From: Synchiropus splendidus
Taxonomy: Eukaryota > Chordata > Actinopteri > Syngnathiformes > Callionymidae
Assembly (NCBI RefSeq): GCF_027744825.2
Contig: NC_071343.1
Coordinates: 9,694,866 to 9,758,865 of the forward strand
Length of the DNA stretch: 64,000 nucleotides
Direction of reading: 5' to 3'
The translations under genes and the position numbers were made by a program. The notes below the pieces were generated by a model. That model had not been told where the DNA came from. It did not search any database and saw only the letters and a program-made list of their open reading frames with translations. Shown piece by piece: positions 15,001 through 27,000 of this stretch. How positions within the stretch are numbered: position 1 is the stretch's first letter; every line of letters starts with the position of its first letter.

Positions 15001-18000
15001 AGCCATCTGAGTCTTGCCTCATAAACTTTGACTTTTCTACACAAGCTCTCCCTCCGATGTACCTTTTTAAGGTCTTGTCCTCCCTTGATACTCCCAATAA
15101 AAGCTGCTGCCACTTCTACCTTTTCACTCATTTTACTGTAGCATGAATTGGAACATGAGCTACTCATTCAATATTTTCTAAAATAAAACACATTTAGAAC
15201 TATTTTTATTAATCTACTACAGCTTTAACTTTTCTAAACATTATGACTGAATATGAACTTTGTGACAGGGCAATTGCAAAGATAGATAAATCTTTCCACT
15301 TACAACTAACTTTCAAGGTTTGAAATGAGTTTTCTTGGAAATTGTTTGAATTTGGTGCTGGTTTGCAGGTGTGTTCCGTTCAGATTTCCATAACTGAGTT
15401 CCATTGGGCCGACTGGCTTGTCCGGTCACATGACTGGTTCTGGATAAATCGGCCCAAAACTAAGTATTTAAACATTACAAAACTCAATCACTGTAATAAA
15501 TTAACGTTCGTGTGACTGTAGTGACCACTATTTCATCATTCAGTCATCTTGATAATGTAGTGTGATGGACAATACAATTATTTTTGGATATTTATGTATC
15601 CTTATATACATCTTGGTTTTTGTTGTTTAAAATAATGAATTCCTTAGTTATCTATTTCCAGAATAGCTCTCCTAACTAATATACTTTTTCTCCACATTTA
15701 ATGTTTTTCTTCGCTGCCTCTTTTTTTCAAACTTGACTTGAAATGTTCGCACCAGACTAAACGCCTCGGGCCGACCATTACGACTGGTGACTTTTGTTCC
15801 GGCGCCAGACAAAGTGTCTCATTAAACACTTCCTGCGATTGCGTATTCCTCAGGTTTGTCCTGGTGGTTGTATGTCTTCCTGCTGAGTGTGCAGACTTGT
15901 TTAATGAGCTCCAAGTAAACAGACGTTTCTTCTCAGGGGAAGAAACGGTGCTGCAAATCTGATGAAAAGTAATGTTATGGTATCATCAGAAGGGCTGGAT
16001 CTTCTCATGGGGAGAACAGTGAAGCGGCGGCTGAAGGTCACCGGGTACATTAGATCCATTACCAATCTTTTATCACACTTTAGTGGAAAAATAGAAGCCC
16101 ATGCCGGAGTTAGATTAGCGAGAGTACACAAGTAAAGGTTGTTTTAATGATCAAAGTCAAACAAGGTAAATGTTTTAATAAGCAAATGCTCTCCGTGATC
16201 CGTGACTTCACTCAAGGAAATGATGATGAATTCCTTTATTGACTTTCTTTGCTGTTCCTCAGAGGAGATTCTTCAGACCCATGTTGCTCACTGGTGGTCA
16301 CCTGACGGAGAGCGTTTGGCCTTCCTGGTGCTCAATGACAGTCTGGTGCCAAACATGGCTTTACCCAGATTCACCGGCTCCACATACCCCAGAGGAAAGC
16401 TTTACCCTTACCCCAAAGTAAGTGCCGCTACTCATATAGATACATGGAACTTGCTATATTTTCCTGTTGAAAAACATGTTCCGAATTATTGTTCGCTGCA
16501 TTTCTAATGTCTGCAGGCTTTTCTGTTCCTGCATAGGAAGCACAAGGCTTTTTTTTTTGTCTTTCAATCACACCGTCAATGCACCCAAAAATGTCTCCTT
16601 TTTTGGGGTCTATTTATCAGTATGTACTAAAGTGCCCAGGATGTAAGCAGAAGACCTTTGTTTCTTTAGATGGCTGAGCTTGCCACGGACTTAGAGGTCT
16701 GTCCCTCTCTTGGTGCTCAAACTAGAACCTGAATCTGATGTGGCATGTCACATGATTCTTGCTATTTTGCCCTACATTTAAGGAATTAAAATTCTTTCAT
16801 TCACCTTTTTCAAAAGGTGTTTTATTTTGTTATACGCAGCAACGTTGCTCAAGGTTTTAAAACAGCCAACAGCAGTGGAGTTGTGATGTTGTTTTATCCA
16901 AGTAGTGTGTGTCTATTTTCCTGGCTAATGTGTCCAATGTTTCACTCCACAGGCTGGTCAGCCAAACCCGGTGGTGAAGCTCTACGTGGTGAACCTGTAC
17001 GGGCCGACTCACACTCTGGAGCTAATGCCACCAGAGAGCCTGAAACTTCGGTGAGCCCTTTTTTGAAGAGCAGAGCGGCAAAATTCTCCAGGTTCAAGCG
17101 ATAATCTCCGCTAATCCAAGATTGATGGATCGTCTGGATCACAAAGATTCCTGCTGCTCCATATATTGAACATATCCACAGTAGCCTGCTGTTTCTGTGA
17201 TGAACACCGCCTATGACTAAGAGCGAACACAACTTGAGAACTTTAACCCGTGACATGACCCTTTCTTAATCCCTGACTTCACTCTATGGTCTTTCTGTGA
17301 TGACAAAGAGCTACTGAAACTTTGCTTCTTGAAGGATCTGAGTTACACTCTCCAAACCCCTCTCACTGTACGGTGACAAAAGAATGACCTGGATGGGACA
17401 GATGCTCGGATGTGTGCACGCCTCCCTTGAGGGTTAATGCTCCGAGAGGATCTCAGAGGTCACGGGTGAAAACAGAAGGGGTCTCTCAGCTGCTTCCTCA
17501 GACACCTGACCCAGGATGAGGAACTGATTCATGTCACATGATACGCCACTGTATCCAGTCCCAGCTAGTGTTTTGTTTCTAACACACGTAAACCCCGACA
17601 CATCTCTCTTCAAAACAAAAGGAGAAATGTAAGTTCTGCCCTGAATGTGAACCCTGACCGGCACGTGCTACTTTCTCTCACACTTCAGAATGTGAGTCAG
17701 TGTGTGGCGCTAATCTTGTGATGGTGCTCTGTCAGTATTTATCGCACAGCCTACTTTCAATCTGGCATCCTGTCAGCGGCACTTCATAGTCCCTTACAGC
17801 CTGGCTTGGTGACTTCCCATAGGGGATGATCATGTGACAGTTCAAACACACCATCCTACTTCTGATGCACATCGTAGCAACCAGGAATCAAAGCAAAAAT
17901 GTCCAACTAGTAATCTGTGTCTGCAGAGAACACTACGTGACCATGGTGAAGTGGATCAGCAAGACCAGGACGGCCGTGCGGTGGTTGAACCGGGCCCAGA

Positions 18001-21000
18001 ACATTTCCATCCTGACTGTGTGCGACACCACGACAGGAGCCTGTGTGACCGTGAGTGAACTTGCGTTTGTGTATTTTTGACTTAAATCGTGACAAATACA
18101 AGGACAATAGAGACATCCTGATCGTTGCCATCTACTCACCGTTACTTCTGTAAGTGCTTCAATAGAAGTGAACTTATGAGACACTAGCTGTCTCTATGTT
18201 TGATGGGTTGTCGCTCAAACAAGCTTTTCAGCTGTGCTCCGTCTGCTCACACTGACATCTATGGGTTAGAAATGAGGCAAGTCTCTCCCAGCTGTCACGT
18301 ACAAGCTGCAGTCATGTGCCCAGAAATCTAGAACTTCTTGAGACTCAGTCGTCATGATGTGCTTCACCTCTCACACTTATCTGCTTTCTCATTTCCAGAG
18401 ACACGAGGAAAGCTCCGAGCTCTGGCTCTCGAAGCAGGTAAACATCCTCCTCTCGGTCATGCAATATGGCATCATCTCAGGGATAAACTCTCCAGGTTTC
18501 ACTCACTGTCTGTAGAGAATGCTGTTTATTGGCTCAAATCCAGCAACTGCTGATGCAACCAGCTGCAAGACGTGGTTTTCACTTTCACCCAGATGTTCAG
18601 GTTGTGGTCAGAAACGCAGACGGAATAGGAGCAGTTTAGCTTATTGCCCAATTTAAGGTTCTGTTGGCTTTGTTGTCAGGTTGGGTGATAAGAAGACGGA
18701 GAGTTCACGATACACAATGAAAAGGGATTCTCTCATGATAAATTGCCAAAACTTGTTAAAGTAAAAGAAAAAGGGGGGGACACATTATATATTACCAGTA
18801 CAGTTGTATGACATCATACTTGAAAAAACAAACATACTCCATAATGGAATAAAAAGGATCGCTTATGCCTGTGACCAGATCCTGAACCATGTGTGGTCAA
18901 GCACCAAGATAGCAGGTCAATCTGTGAGTTAAAATATTTCCGAGTTGGCTTGTTTAGAAGGATAGAAAAACTTTTCTCTATTTAAGACAAGATAAGAAGT
19001 CAGAAGCTAAAGCCAAACAAACATTTCTTGCACCTGTCCTCTTCATCTTCATTCACCATTAACTTCCTATTCTCCTCCTTCCTCTGGTCTCATCTTCGTC
19101 CAACATGTCCACTGTCTCCCCTCTCCACCATCCAAACCATCTGGCCTCCCTTTCCAAACTGCTGCACTGGAACTGTCCCTCTATAAAACAAGGTCATTTG
19201 AATGTCAAGTCTACAGATCTTTAAAGAGCTGTTTCAAGTTTGCTTAAAAACATGTGCCTTTTTCTTTCAGTCTTTGATGGAATAGACACAAGTTATCACA
19301 AAACCAACATGACTGCAACTCAGCACTTCTGGCTCTTTTATTTTAGTTATTTTAGCGAAAGAAGACAGGTGCAGCTTTAGAGATTCAGTATGCTTCAAGT
19401 GGAAGAGCAAAGTATGGGCTCATTCTTCTGTCACTCTTCCCCATCAAATGCAGTCAAATGAGTGTCCCTCAAATGTGGCTGGCTGCTCATAAAACTCAAG
19501 TGCTAAACCTGCATTTGAATCTCATTTATAAACAGAAAACTTAATAAAAGAATCACTAAAACATAACAAAATAAATGCCTGCTTTCTGGCGTGTATTTCA
19601 TGTTCTCTGACAAGTCGCTCTCTGTGTATGTTCGAGTTTTGTTTCTTCTTCTCAGTTCTCATGTTTTGTTTGGGCAGAACCAAGAGCCGGTTTTCTCTCA
19701 AGACGGCAGCAGATTCTTCCTGACAGTTCCGGTCAAACAAGGTGGACGTGGAGAATTTCATCACATCGCAATGTTCACCACTCAGGTGAGGAAGAGTTCC
19801 ACTTTGTTATTGTTGACCGTGTGTTTGACATTCCTGCCTTGGTTTCAGTTCAGAGTGGATCAGAACGAGGTGCGTCATTTGACGTCGGGCAACTGGGAGG
19901 TGACAAAGATCGTGGCCTTTGATGAAAACGCAGAGATCCTGTTAGTATGAGCTGATTTCCAGTTTTTGTTTCCAATCACATGCTCATGCTGAGATAACAG
20001 CAGCACTATATATTTGCATTTAGACACCCAGGAAATAGAGTGAACTGATTTTATCTGTTTTCTCCTCACAGTTATTTTCTCAGTACGGAGGGATCGCCTC
20101 GGCGCAGGCAGCTCTACAGGTCTGTGTGTTTGTCCACCGACAATATGTTTTATTCAGCAAGTGCAAACACAGAGTTGTTTTAAACGTAAAAACACATTTC
20201 AACATTCTCCGATAAATATTCTGTACAAAAAAAAAACATAATGGCTTCCTTTGTTGCTTGCCATAAAAATGATAACATGCAGATTTAGGAACAAATAACT
20301 GATATATATATTTTTTTTTTCGATAGATTTTATTTCGTATTAATAATTGAATAACACATTATACCGATTCTATTATTCTGTAAAGTACCACGTACAAAAT
20401 GAGTAAATTAAAATGTACTAAATCAATAAATTCATTACAACCTTTGGATTTTTATTACGAATAATTCAGATGTAAATAGTCTGCATGTCATTCATTTTTT
20501 ATGATATGTTGATTGTCGAAAAAAAGTGTATAGTTTAATGAAGAAAAAATTGCATTCTACTATAAAAATATGTATTATTACCAATAAAAACAGTACATGT
20601 TGCTGTTTGCATTGTACAATTACAAAGAAAATGTTTTTTTCAGGGGAAATAAAAGACTTTGAATCAAACAACGATGCAGCTGCAGCAAAGCAGGATTTTT
20701 AACAGCAAACAAGCATCATGTTGCCAAGATATTTAACCCCATCACTCGTGGTGGGCTGAGTGAGGCTTCTAAAATTAGTGTTCTCATTTTCAGAGCTCAG
20801 GAGATGCCGCTCTCTGTTTAAAAATGATGTATGAAATAGTTCAAATCCAAATACTTTCGGGCCGACCGTGCTATCTAGTGGGTTCTATAAATGAGTTTCA
20901 TGAAGCTCATCACATCAGATCAATAAAATTACCGAGACATTTGCTGAGACAACAGCCAGGAACACACTCGGTCTAAAACAGTGCATTCAGGGCTTTAATG

Positions 21001-24000
21001 TAAATAAAACACCTGTTGTTTCCATTGGTCTGATGGGAGAAGTCTCTTTTATTGGCGGTATGATGCACATTTAGAACATCACCAAGTTTGTTTTCGTCTT
21101 TAGTCCCATTTTCAATACTTATTCTGGAGTGATGTTATGTAGCTCATGTATCTTTATCTATCATAAAACATTCCCATGTAGACTTTAAGTCTTGTTTCCT
21201 GAATCGTTTTGAGCTGGTTTATAACTGTTTTCCTCTTTCAGTGTGAAAACAGTGGGTTTGTTCCCACGCCGTTGTTTAACATGCGAGCTGAATAAAGCTC
21301 ACTGCTCGTACTTCGACGCCGTGTTCAGCCCTACAAACCAGCACATCGTACTCCACTGCAAAGGTGTGTCTCATCCTCAAATATTGGTTCTACATCACAG
21401 AGGCAAATTAAACTGAAAAACTGCTTTCTTTCTTGTTAACTTTTCTACATCCTCCTCTGGTTGTTGTAGAAATAAAATGTAGTTGGATATGGAAGAGTGT
21501 TGATTTCCTCCTACAGGCGCACGGCTCAGCTAACTTAACCCCTGAGCAAGACTTTGTATCACTCTGACAGCCTTGTTCTTCTTCTGCTCAGGTCCCGGGG
21601 CGCCGACCGTGATCCTTCACAGCCTCAATAACTCAAGTAAGTTCAGTTCACGGCGGCAGCACTCCTGTGATGAGAGTCTTTATCTTTGTGGTCCAAGTTG
21701 CCTGCTTGTTACTGAGCAGATGACTTGGAGGAGGGGTGGGGGGTCTGCCTTGCTGCACACCTGCCCCCGGAACATAAATCCTGACGAACAGAGGACAAGA
21801 GGAAAAGCCTTAGTGAGAAGTTATCCTGCCTTTTTTTAATGCAATGACTGCAGTTAACTGTTTTTATGTGCAACTTCATTGCATTATTTCGCACTTGAAA
21901 TACTGGAAGCTATTTTTGATGGGTGTTACAATAACTGTTGATGCTGGAAGCAAGCAGACCTGGACAGCCAGGTTTCGCTTCATAGTTAAAGTTGGTGTTT
22001 TAGGCAAAATACTGAGTCGTGCTGCCATCTTTAGTCAAAGACTTCACTCAGTCAAATTTCCCCACTGTGGCAAGAATAAAGGCTATAGCATGTAGTCTAT
22101 TAAAGTAACAGGAATCCAGATGTTTTTAATGTCCTTTGAGGGTTTACATTGCAACTACAGTAATTTGTTTTGTTGTTATTGTTTTTTTTATTTGTATAAT
22201 ATTTTTATTTATTTATGTATATAATTTCATGAATACTATCATCATAATTATTACTTATTCTCAGAGAATAAACACTGTAAATAGTAGATGAACCCTCTAA
22301 CTTGGTGCATTTTCAAAAATAAAATAAACAAAATATTGTTTACATTATGAAGTACCTCTTCTCTGCAATGATGTCAGGTTGCACTCTCGTCTCAGCTGCC
22401 CCTGTACCAATATGGCGGCACTCCACAAACTGAATGTTACGTCTTGTGGGCCGAACCCCAGGTTTCATGTTATATTCCGAAATTTTGTTACCATAATATA
22501 GTGATATGTTTTTGTGCAATGACAATAAAGAAAGTCTAAGTCTATATTTAAAACAAGCGCCTGAGCAGAGATCTGAAATTCAGGACCATGGACAGCACCT
22601 CTGGCGAATGGCTTTGTTCAGCAGTGTTTGAGTCATGACAGATATTATGTTCCAACAGGTCGATTTCATGACCCCAGAAGTGATTCATGTAAAGGGGAAA
22701 TGAACAGCGCTGTCACTCCTCGCTTCTGCTTCCCTCAGCTGCAAGATTGCAAGGGTCATCCAGACTCAGCACTGGTGTGATGAGACAGTTAGGTCACTGG
22801 TACAGTTCACACAGTGCTTCATTACGCACCCCAGAGACTAACAGCACAGCGCCTGTTTTTTTGTCAACATAAGAATAGTGAAATGCCCCTGCTCGGTCTT
22901 CCCTCATTGAAATAGTAGTTCTAGAGCTGGAAGGGAGTGGAAGTGGAGGGATCTAGACACTAAAGCATCAACCGTTGTTGACCAAGATCTAAGGCCTTGA
23001 AACAGTAAACTGGTTTTCACCCAGAGAGGCAAATACAAATACAAAAAATTTCATTTTCTATATTCATTTATGGTCTGTATGAATGATGAGATTACGATGT
23101 TTTAGGTTTTTCATCGATGAAGAATATCTCATCTGAACATTTGCACTCGAAATGAGTGACTATTTGATCAGATGCCCACAGATAGTGTGTGCATGAGCCA
23201 CAAACACAAACTCTGGTGAGAGCAGAGCAAACAGCCTCAGCTGTGACGTTCCCTGGCTGCTCATTTACACGCTGCTTTTGTTTGGACTTGATGGCTTTTT
23301 GGGTAATCTGACTTTGTCTTTAGATTCATGGAATACCATCTATCATGTATGATTGCTGGGACGCGCGGTCATGACAAACAAAGCGACGCGTCTTCATTTG
23401 TGTGTGTGTGTGTGTGTGTGTGCTCTGTGTGCGTCACTCCCAAAAGTTAACAGCTGCACAGCCAAAAAGCAAGCAATTTGCTGGAGGTTATTTGGATAGA
23501 CCCTCCATCCACAGCTGGGAACTCTGAGACCCGGGCGGTTTCATAATGAGACAGCTATTGATTTTGGGTTTTCTATTAGAAGTGCTGGATGAATTCCATC
23601 TGGTCCTGCTTTTAAACGGAAACAGAAATAGATAAATAAATTAGCCAAACTGGGTGGTTGTTGTTTGCGGCGTGTGGAGAAATTGGTTTATGAAATGGAA
23701 CTTTTGACTCTGAATGAAACGTTGAATTATGATTCTGATGAAGGTCGAGCTATTTTTGTTTGGCTCGGCAGCTGCCCGTCACTGACGTCTGCATTTACCC
23801 TGGTGAGTCAGTGTTGATGCAGCAGCTCTGGAACCTAGCATTTTAGAAATTGTGAGGAAACGATACTCTTATTGAACCCATCCTCACTGGCATGGCGTAA
23901 TATATATTGATGTTGGGAATGCCGCAGAAGGTGGAGTGTTTCTCAGTTGACAACCTAAACACATACATTCTGTTGATGATTTATTATATTTATTATTACA

Positions 24001-27000
24001 TTTATTATTCATAATAGTTCAATATTTAAATGTTCCTGTTTGGCAACAGTGACAGCGCCCCAGGTGGGCAGGTCATGAGCGAACCCTACAGTCTCAGTTC
24101 AGCGTCAGTATAGGACTCTAAACTCCACTTTCCCAACATCAGTATATTACGCCATGCGGGTGAGGATGGGTTGCAACCTTCTTTGTACCAGCTCTATTAA
24201 AACTACTGAAGCACTTCAGTGGTATATTAATGTTGTCCATTTTTGTAACCCCAAACTTCATTTAATATGTTTTTCTGTCAGAGATTAAGTCTCACAGACC
24301 ACATCGAGTTGCTAAAAAGAGGAAAGAAATCACATCAAACTGTGTGGGAATTGTGTGTGCACCTGCTGGAGTCCTTGCCTCCTGCTGGAGTTTGAGTGAT
24401 GTCACCTGTAGTCTGTCATGCCACCTGAAGAAGCAATGTTAGTGTTAGGGAATGGTGGAAGTGCTGACATAAATCGGGATTTGATTAAATACATTTTTCA
24501 AAGGCACCAATCTGATAAACAAATGGTTTTAAAAATAGTTTTGAATAATAGATTAGTAGCTGGTGTGGGACTTCACTTGACATGAGGAAATAGGTCTTGT
24601 CTTTGGTTGAAGTGTGTAACACGGTAGTACGGCACAGTGCTCACTAGTCACCTCTACTGCTTCACTTACTCAAACTGGAACTTTTACTGATGACTATCAT
24701 GACAAAAAGAGGCATCTCTGGCATCTCTGTTCCTAACTTGGTTGAGGTTGCTACCTTGGTTTGATTCTCTTTGCTCAGTCACTTTGAATCGTCTTGTAAT
24801 GTGATGAAACTGGATCAACTGTCCTCTTCTGACACACTCGTCCGTCCCCTCCCTGGCAAACAAGACTCAGCTTTTCACCACTTCAAAACTGTTCTCTTCT
24901 CCATCTTCTGCCCAGACTACTTCATCCTGGAGAACAACTCTCTGCTGAAAGCTGCGCTGAAGTACAAGCGAATACAGCTCACAGACTTCAGAACGGTCCC
25001 CATGGAACATTTTGGTGAGAAGTTTGTTTCTCTGTTTTGGCGGAAGATGCTCACACGATCACTGACTGAGAGACTTGTCATTGTCTGGTGACAGATCTGC
25101 CACTGCAGATCTCTTACCCTCCAGACTTCTCTGAATCCCGACACTACGGCCTCCTGCTGGTCATGTAAGTCAAACGTGTATTTTTTTTTTTCTTTTGTTT
25201 ACGGTTGCCATTCTTTTTAGCCATTACTTTTTCTAAACGCATAGATTCTGTCGATGTTTTTATTATGTTTATTATTCTTCATATTTCAATTTTCCACTTT
25301 TGGCAACAGTGACACTGCTCCCGGTGAGCAGGCGGTGAGCGACCTCTACAGTCTCAGTTGGGACTCCGTGCTGGTCAGCTCAGATAATGTGATCGTGGCT
25401 CGCCTGGATGGTCGAGGTAGCGGCTTCCAGGGACAGAGGATCCTTCACGAGGTCTACCAGAGACTGGGGACGGTGGATGTCCAGGACCAGATCGCAGCTG
25501 TGGAGTAAGTTGTTGTTCTTCTTCGCTTTTATTTTAAATGTTGGCTTTGTCTGTGGATGTAATTCTCCATGATTCTGAGATTAATCCTAGAGATGGTCTT
25601 TGATCAATAACTTAGCTGTGGTGATGCCTCTTGGCTTGGCAACTTTGAAAGGTCCACACTGGTTGACTTGGTTGACTTCATCTTTCTTGACTGACGCATC
25701 TCTGCACAATATTTGTCTGGTTCTGTCTGTACGCTGAACAACAAGCAAAACCATGTCTGTATAAAACCTTTTTTTCTCTCTGTACGCTCTAGATATTTGC
25801 TGAAATTTCCGTACGTGGACAAGACTCGGATAGCCGTGTTCGGAAAGGTGAGTGAACTGATGACCCGTTATTTGTTGACCAGAATGTTCAGTTAAATTTT
25901 CATAAATAGGAAACTTCACCAACCAAACGTTTCCAGTGAAGATCAGTGATTTAAAGTTTAGTTAACTGGAAGTCGAAGTAGAGTAGCAAGTATCGTTCGT
26001 GTGTTTCTCTTCTCTGCAGGGTTACGGAGCTTATTTAGCCCTGATGATGCTGAAGTCCACTGATAATATCTTCAAATGCGCTTGTGCTATGTCGCCTGTG
26101 ACCGACTGGAAACTCTATGGTGAGTCACTTTTCCAGCTCCAACTCCATCCAAGGTTAAATGGTTCAGAGAGGCTGAGATGTTGGTCAGACTGGAAATGCT
26201 GGAAATTAGTACCGGGCTGGTGAGGCTTCATGAAACACTGCCCTCATTTTCAAAGATCAGGAGGTGGTGCTCTCAGTTTAAAACTGATGTGAGGTGTCAT
26301 TGGAATAGTTGAAGCCAGCAGGGAGTGCCCTCTCGTGGACCCTGAAAATGAGGACACTGTCTCAAGACACCTGCATGGTTGAAAAAACAGTGTCCTCATT
26401 TTCAAATACCACTAGATGGTGTTCTTGGTTTACAGGAGGCAGTACCATTGAGCGTCCTCTGAAAATTAGGACTCTGTTTCATGAAACCTCATCTAGCCAG
26501 CACAAGATCACCACATTTCAATAAAATTGTTTTTTAGGCTGAGAGCGCCACCTCGGGAGCTCTGAAAATGCAAAGACTACACAGCTCCATAACAGTCAAA
26601 TTTGACGCTGAAGTCGCTCAAAACCTTTGTCCCAGACTGGTTTTACATCCATCTAAACAAAGTATTATTTGACACTGTTGTTACACCGTATTAAATGTTG
26701 ACTCTATCACAACAGAGTTTATAAAACTTATTTTGAGACGAAGCTGGTGTGGCACAAACAGCTAAGACTCTCAAAGCTGTTAAATCTAAACTGGCATCTT
26801 CAGCTATCCTGTTTACATTTGTTAATAAACGTAGCACAGTGGCAGGTCAGAGTTAGTTTAACACCTCTTCTCTTTGCACAGCGTCGGCGTTCTCCGAACG
26901 ATTCCTGGGTGTGCCGGTCCGGGACGACAACCGATATCAGGTGTGTTTACTTTTTAAATTTGCAGTGTCACTGAGAGTGTGGAGCTGCAGCCGGCGAGCG

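Larger units (their letters stand above)
13993..16262 (+). other. Intron of gene A with foldback repeats and a SINE-like element
   Basis: Contains foldback repeat F at 14203-14364, a SINE-like element at 14513-14905 with a second F copy inside, and a unique GC-balanced block at about 15745-16130. Nothing coding was seen. Confidence 0.6.
21637..24915 (+). other. Intron of gene A (3.3 kb) containing the captured exon segment
   Basis: Holds a possible LINE/retroelement tail at 22360-22545, a TG microsatellite at 23398-23422 and the TIR-bounded exon copy at 23875-24172. A GC-balanced block near 23200-23600 is unexplained. Confidence 0.6.
26120..26881 (+). other. Intron of gene A with a foldback-repeat cluster
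   Basis: Two adjacent foldback repeat F copies (26218-26373 and 26386-26497) are followed by a partial copy near 26535-26575. The remainder is unique. Confidence 0.6.
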
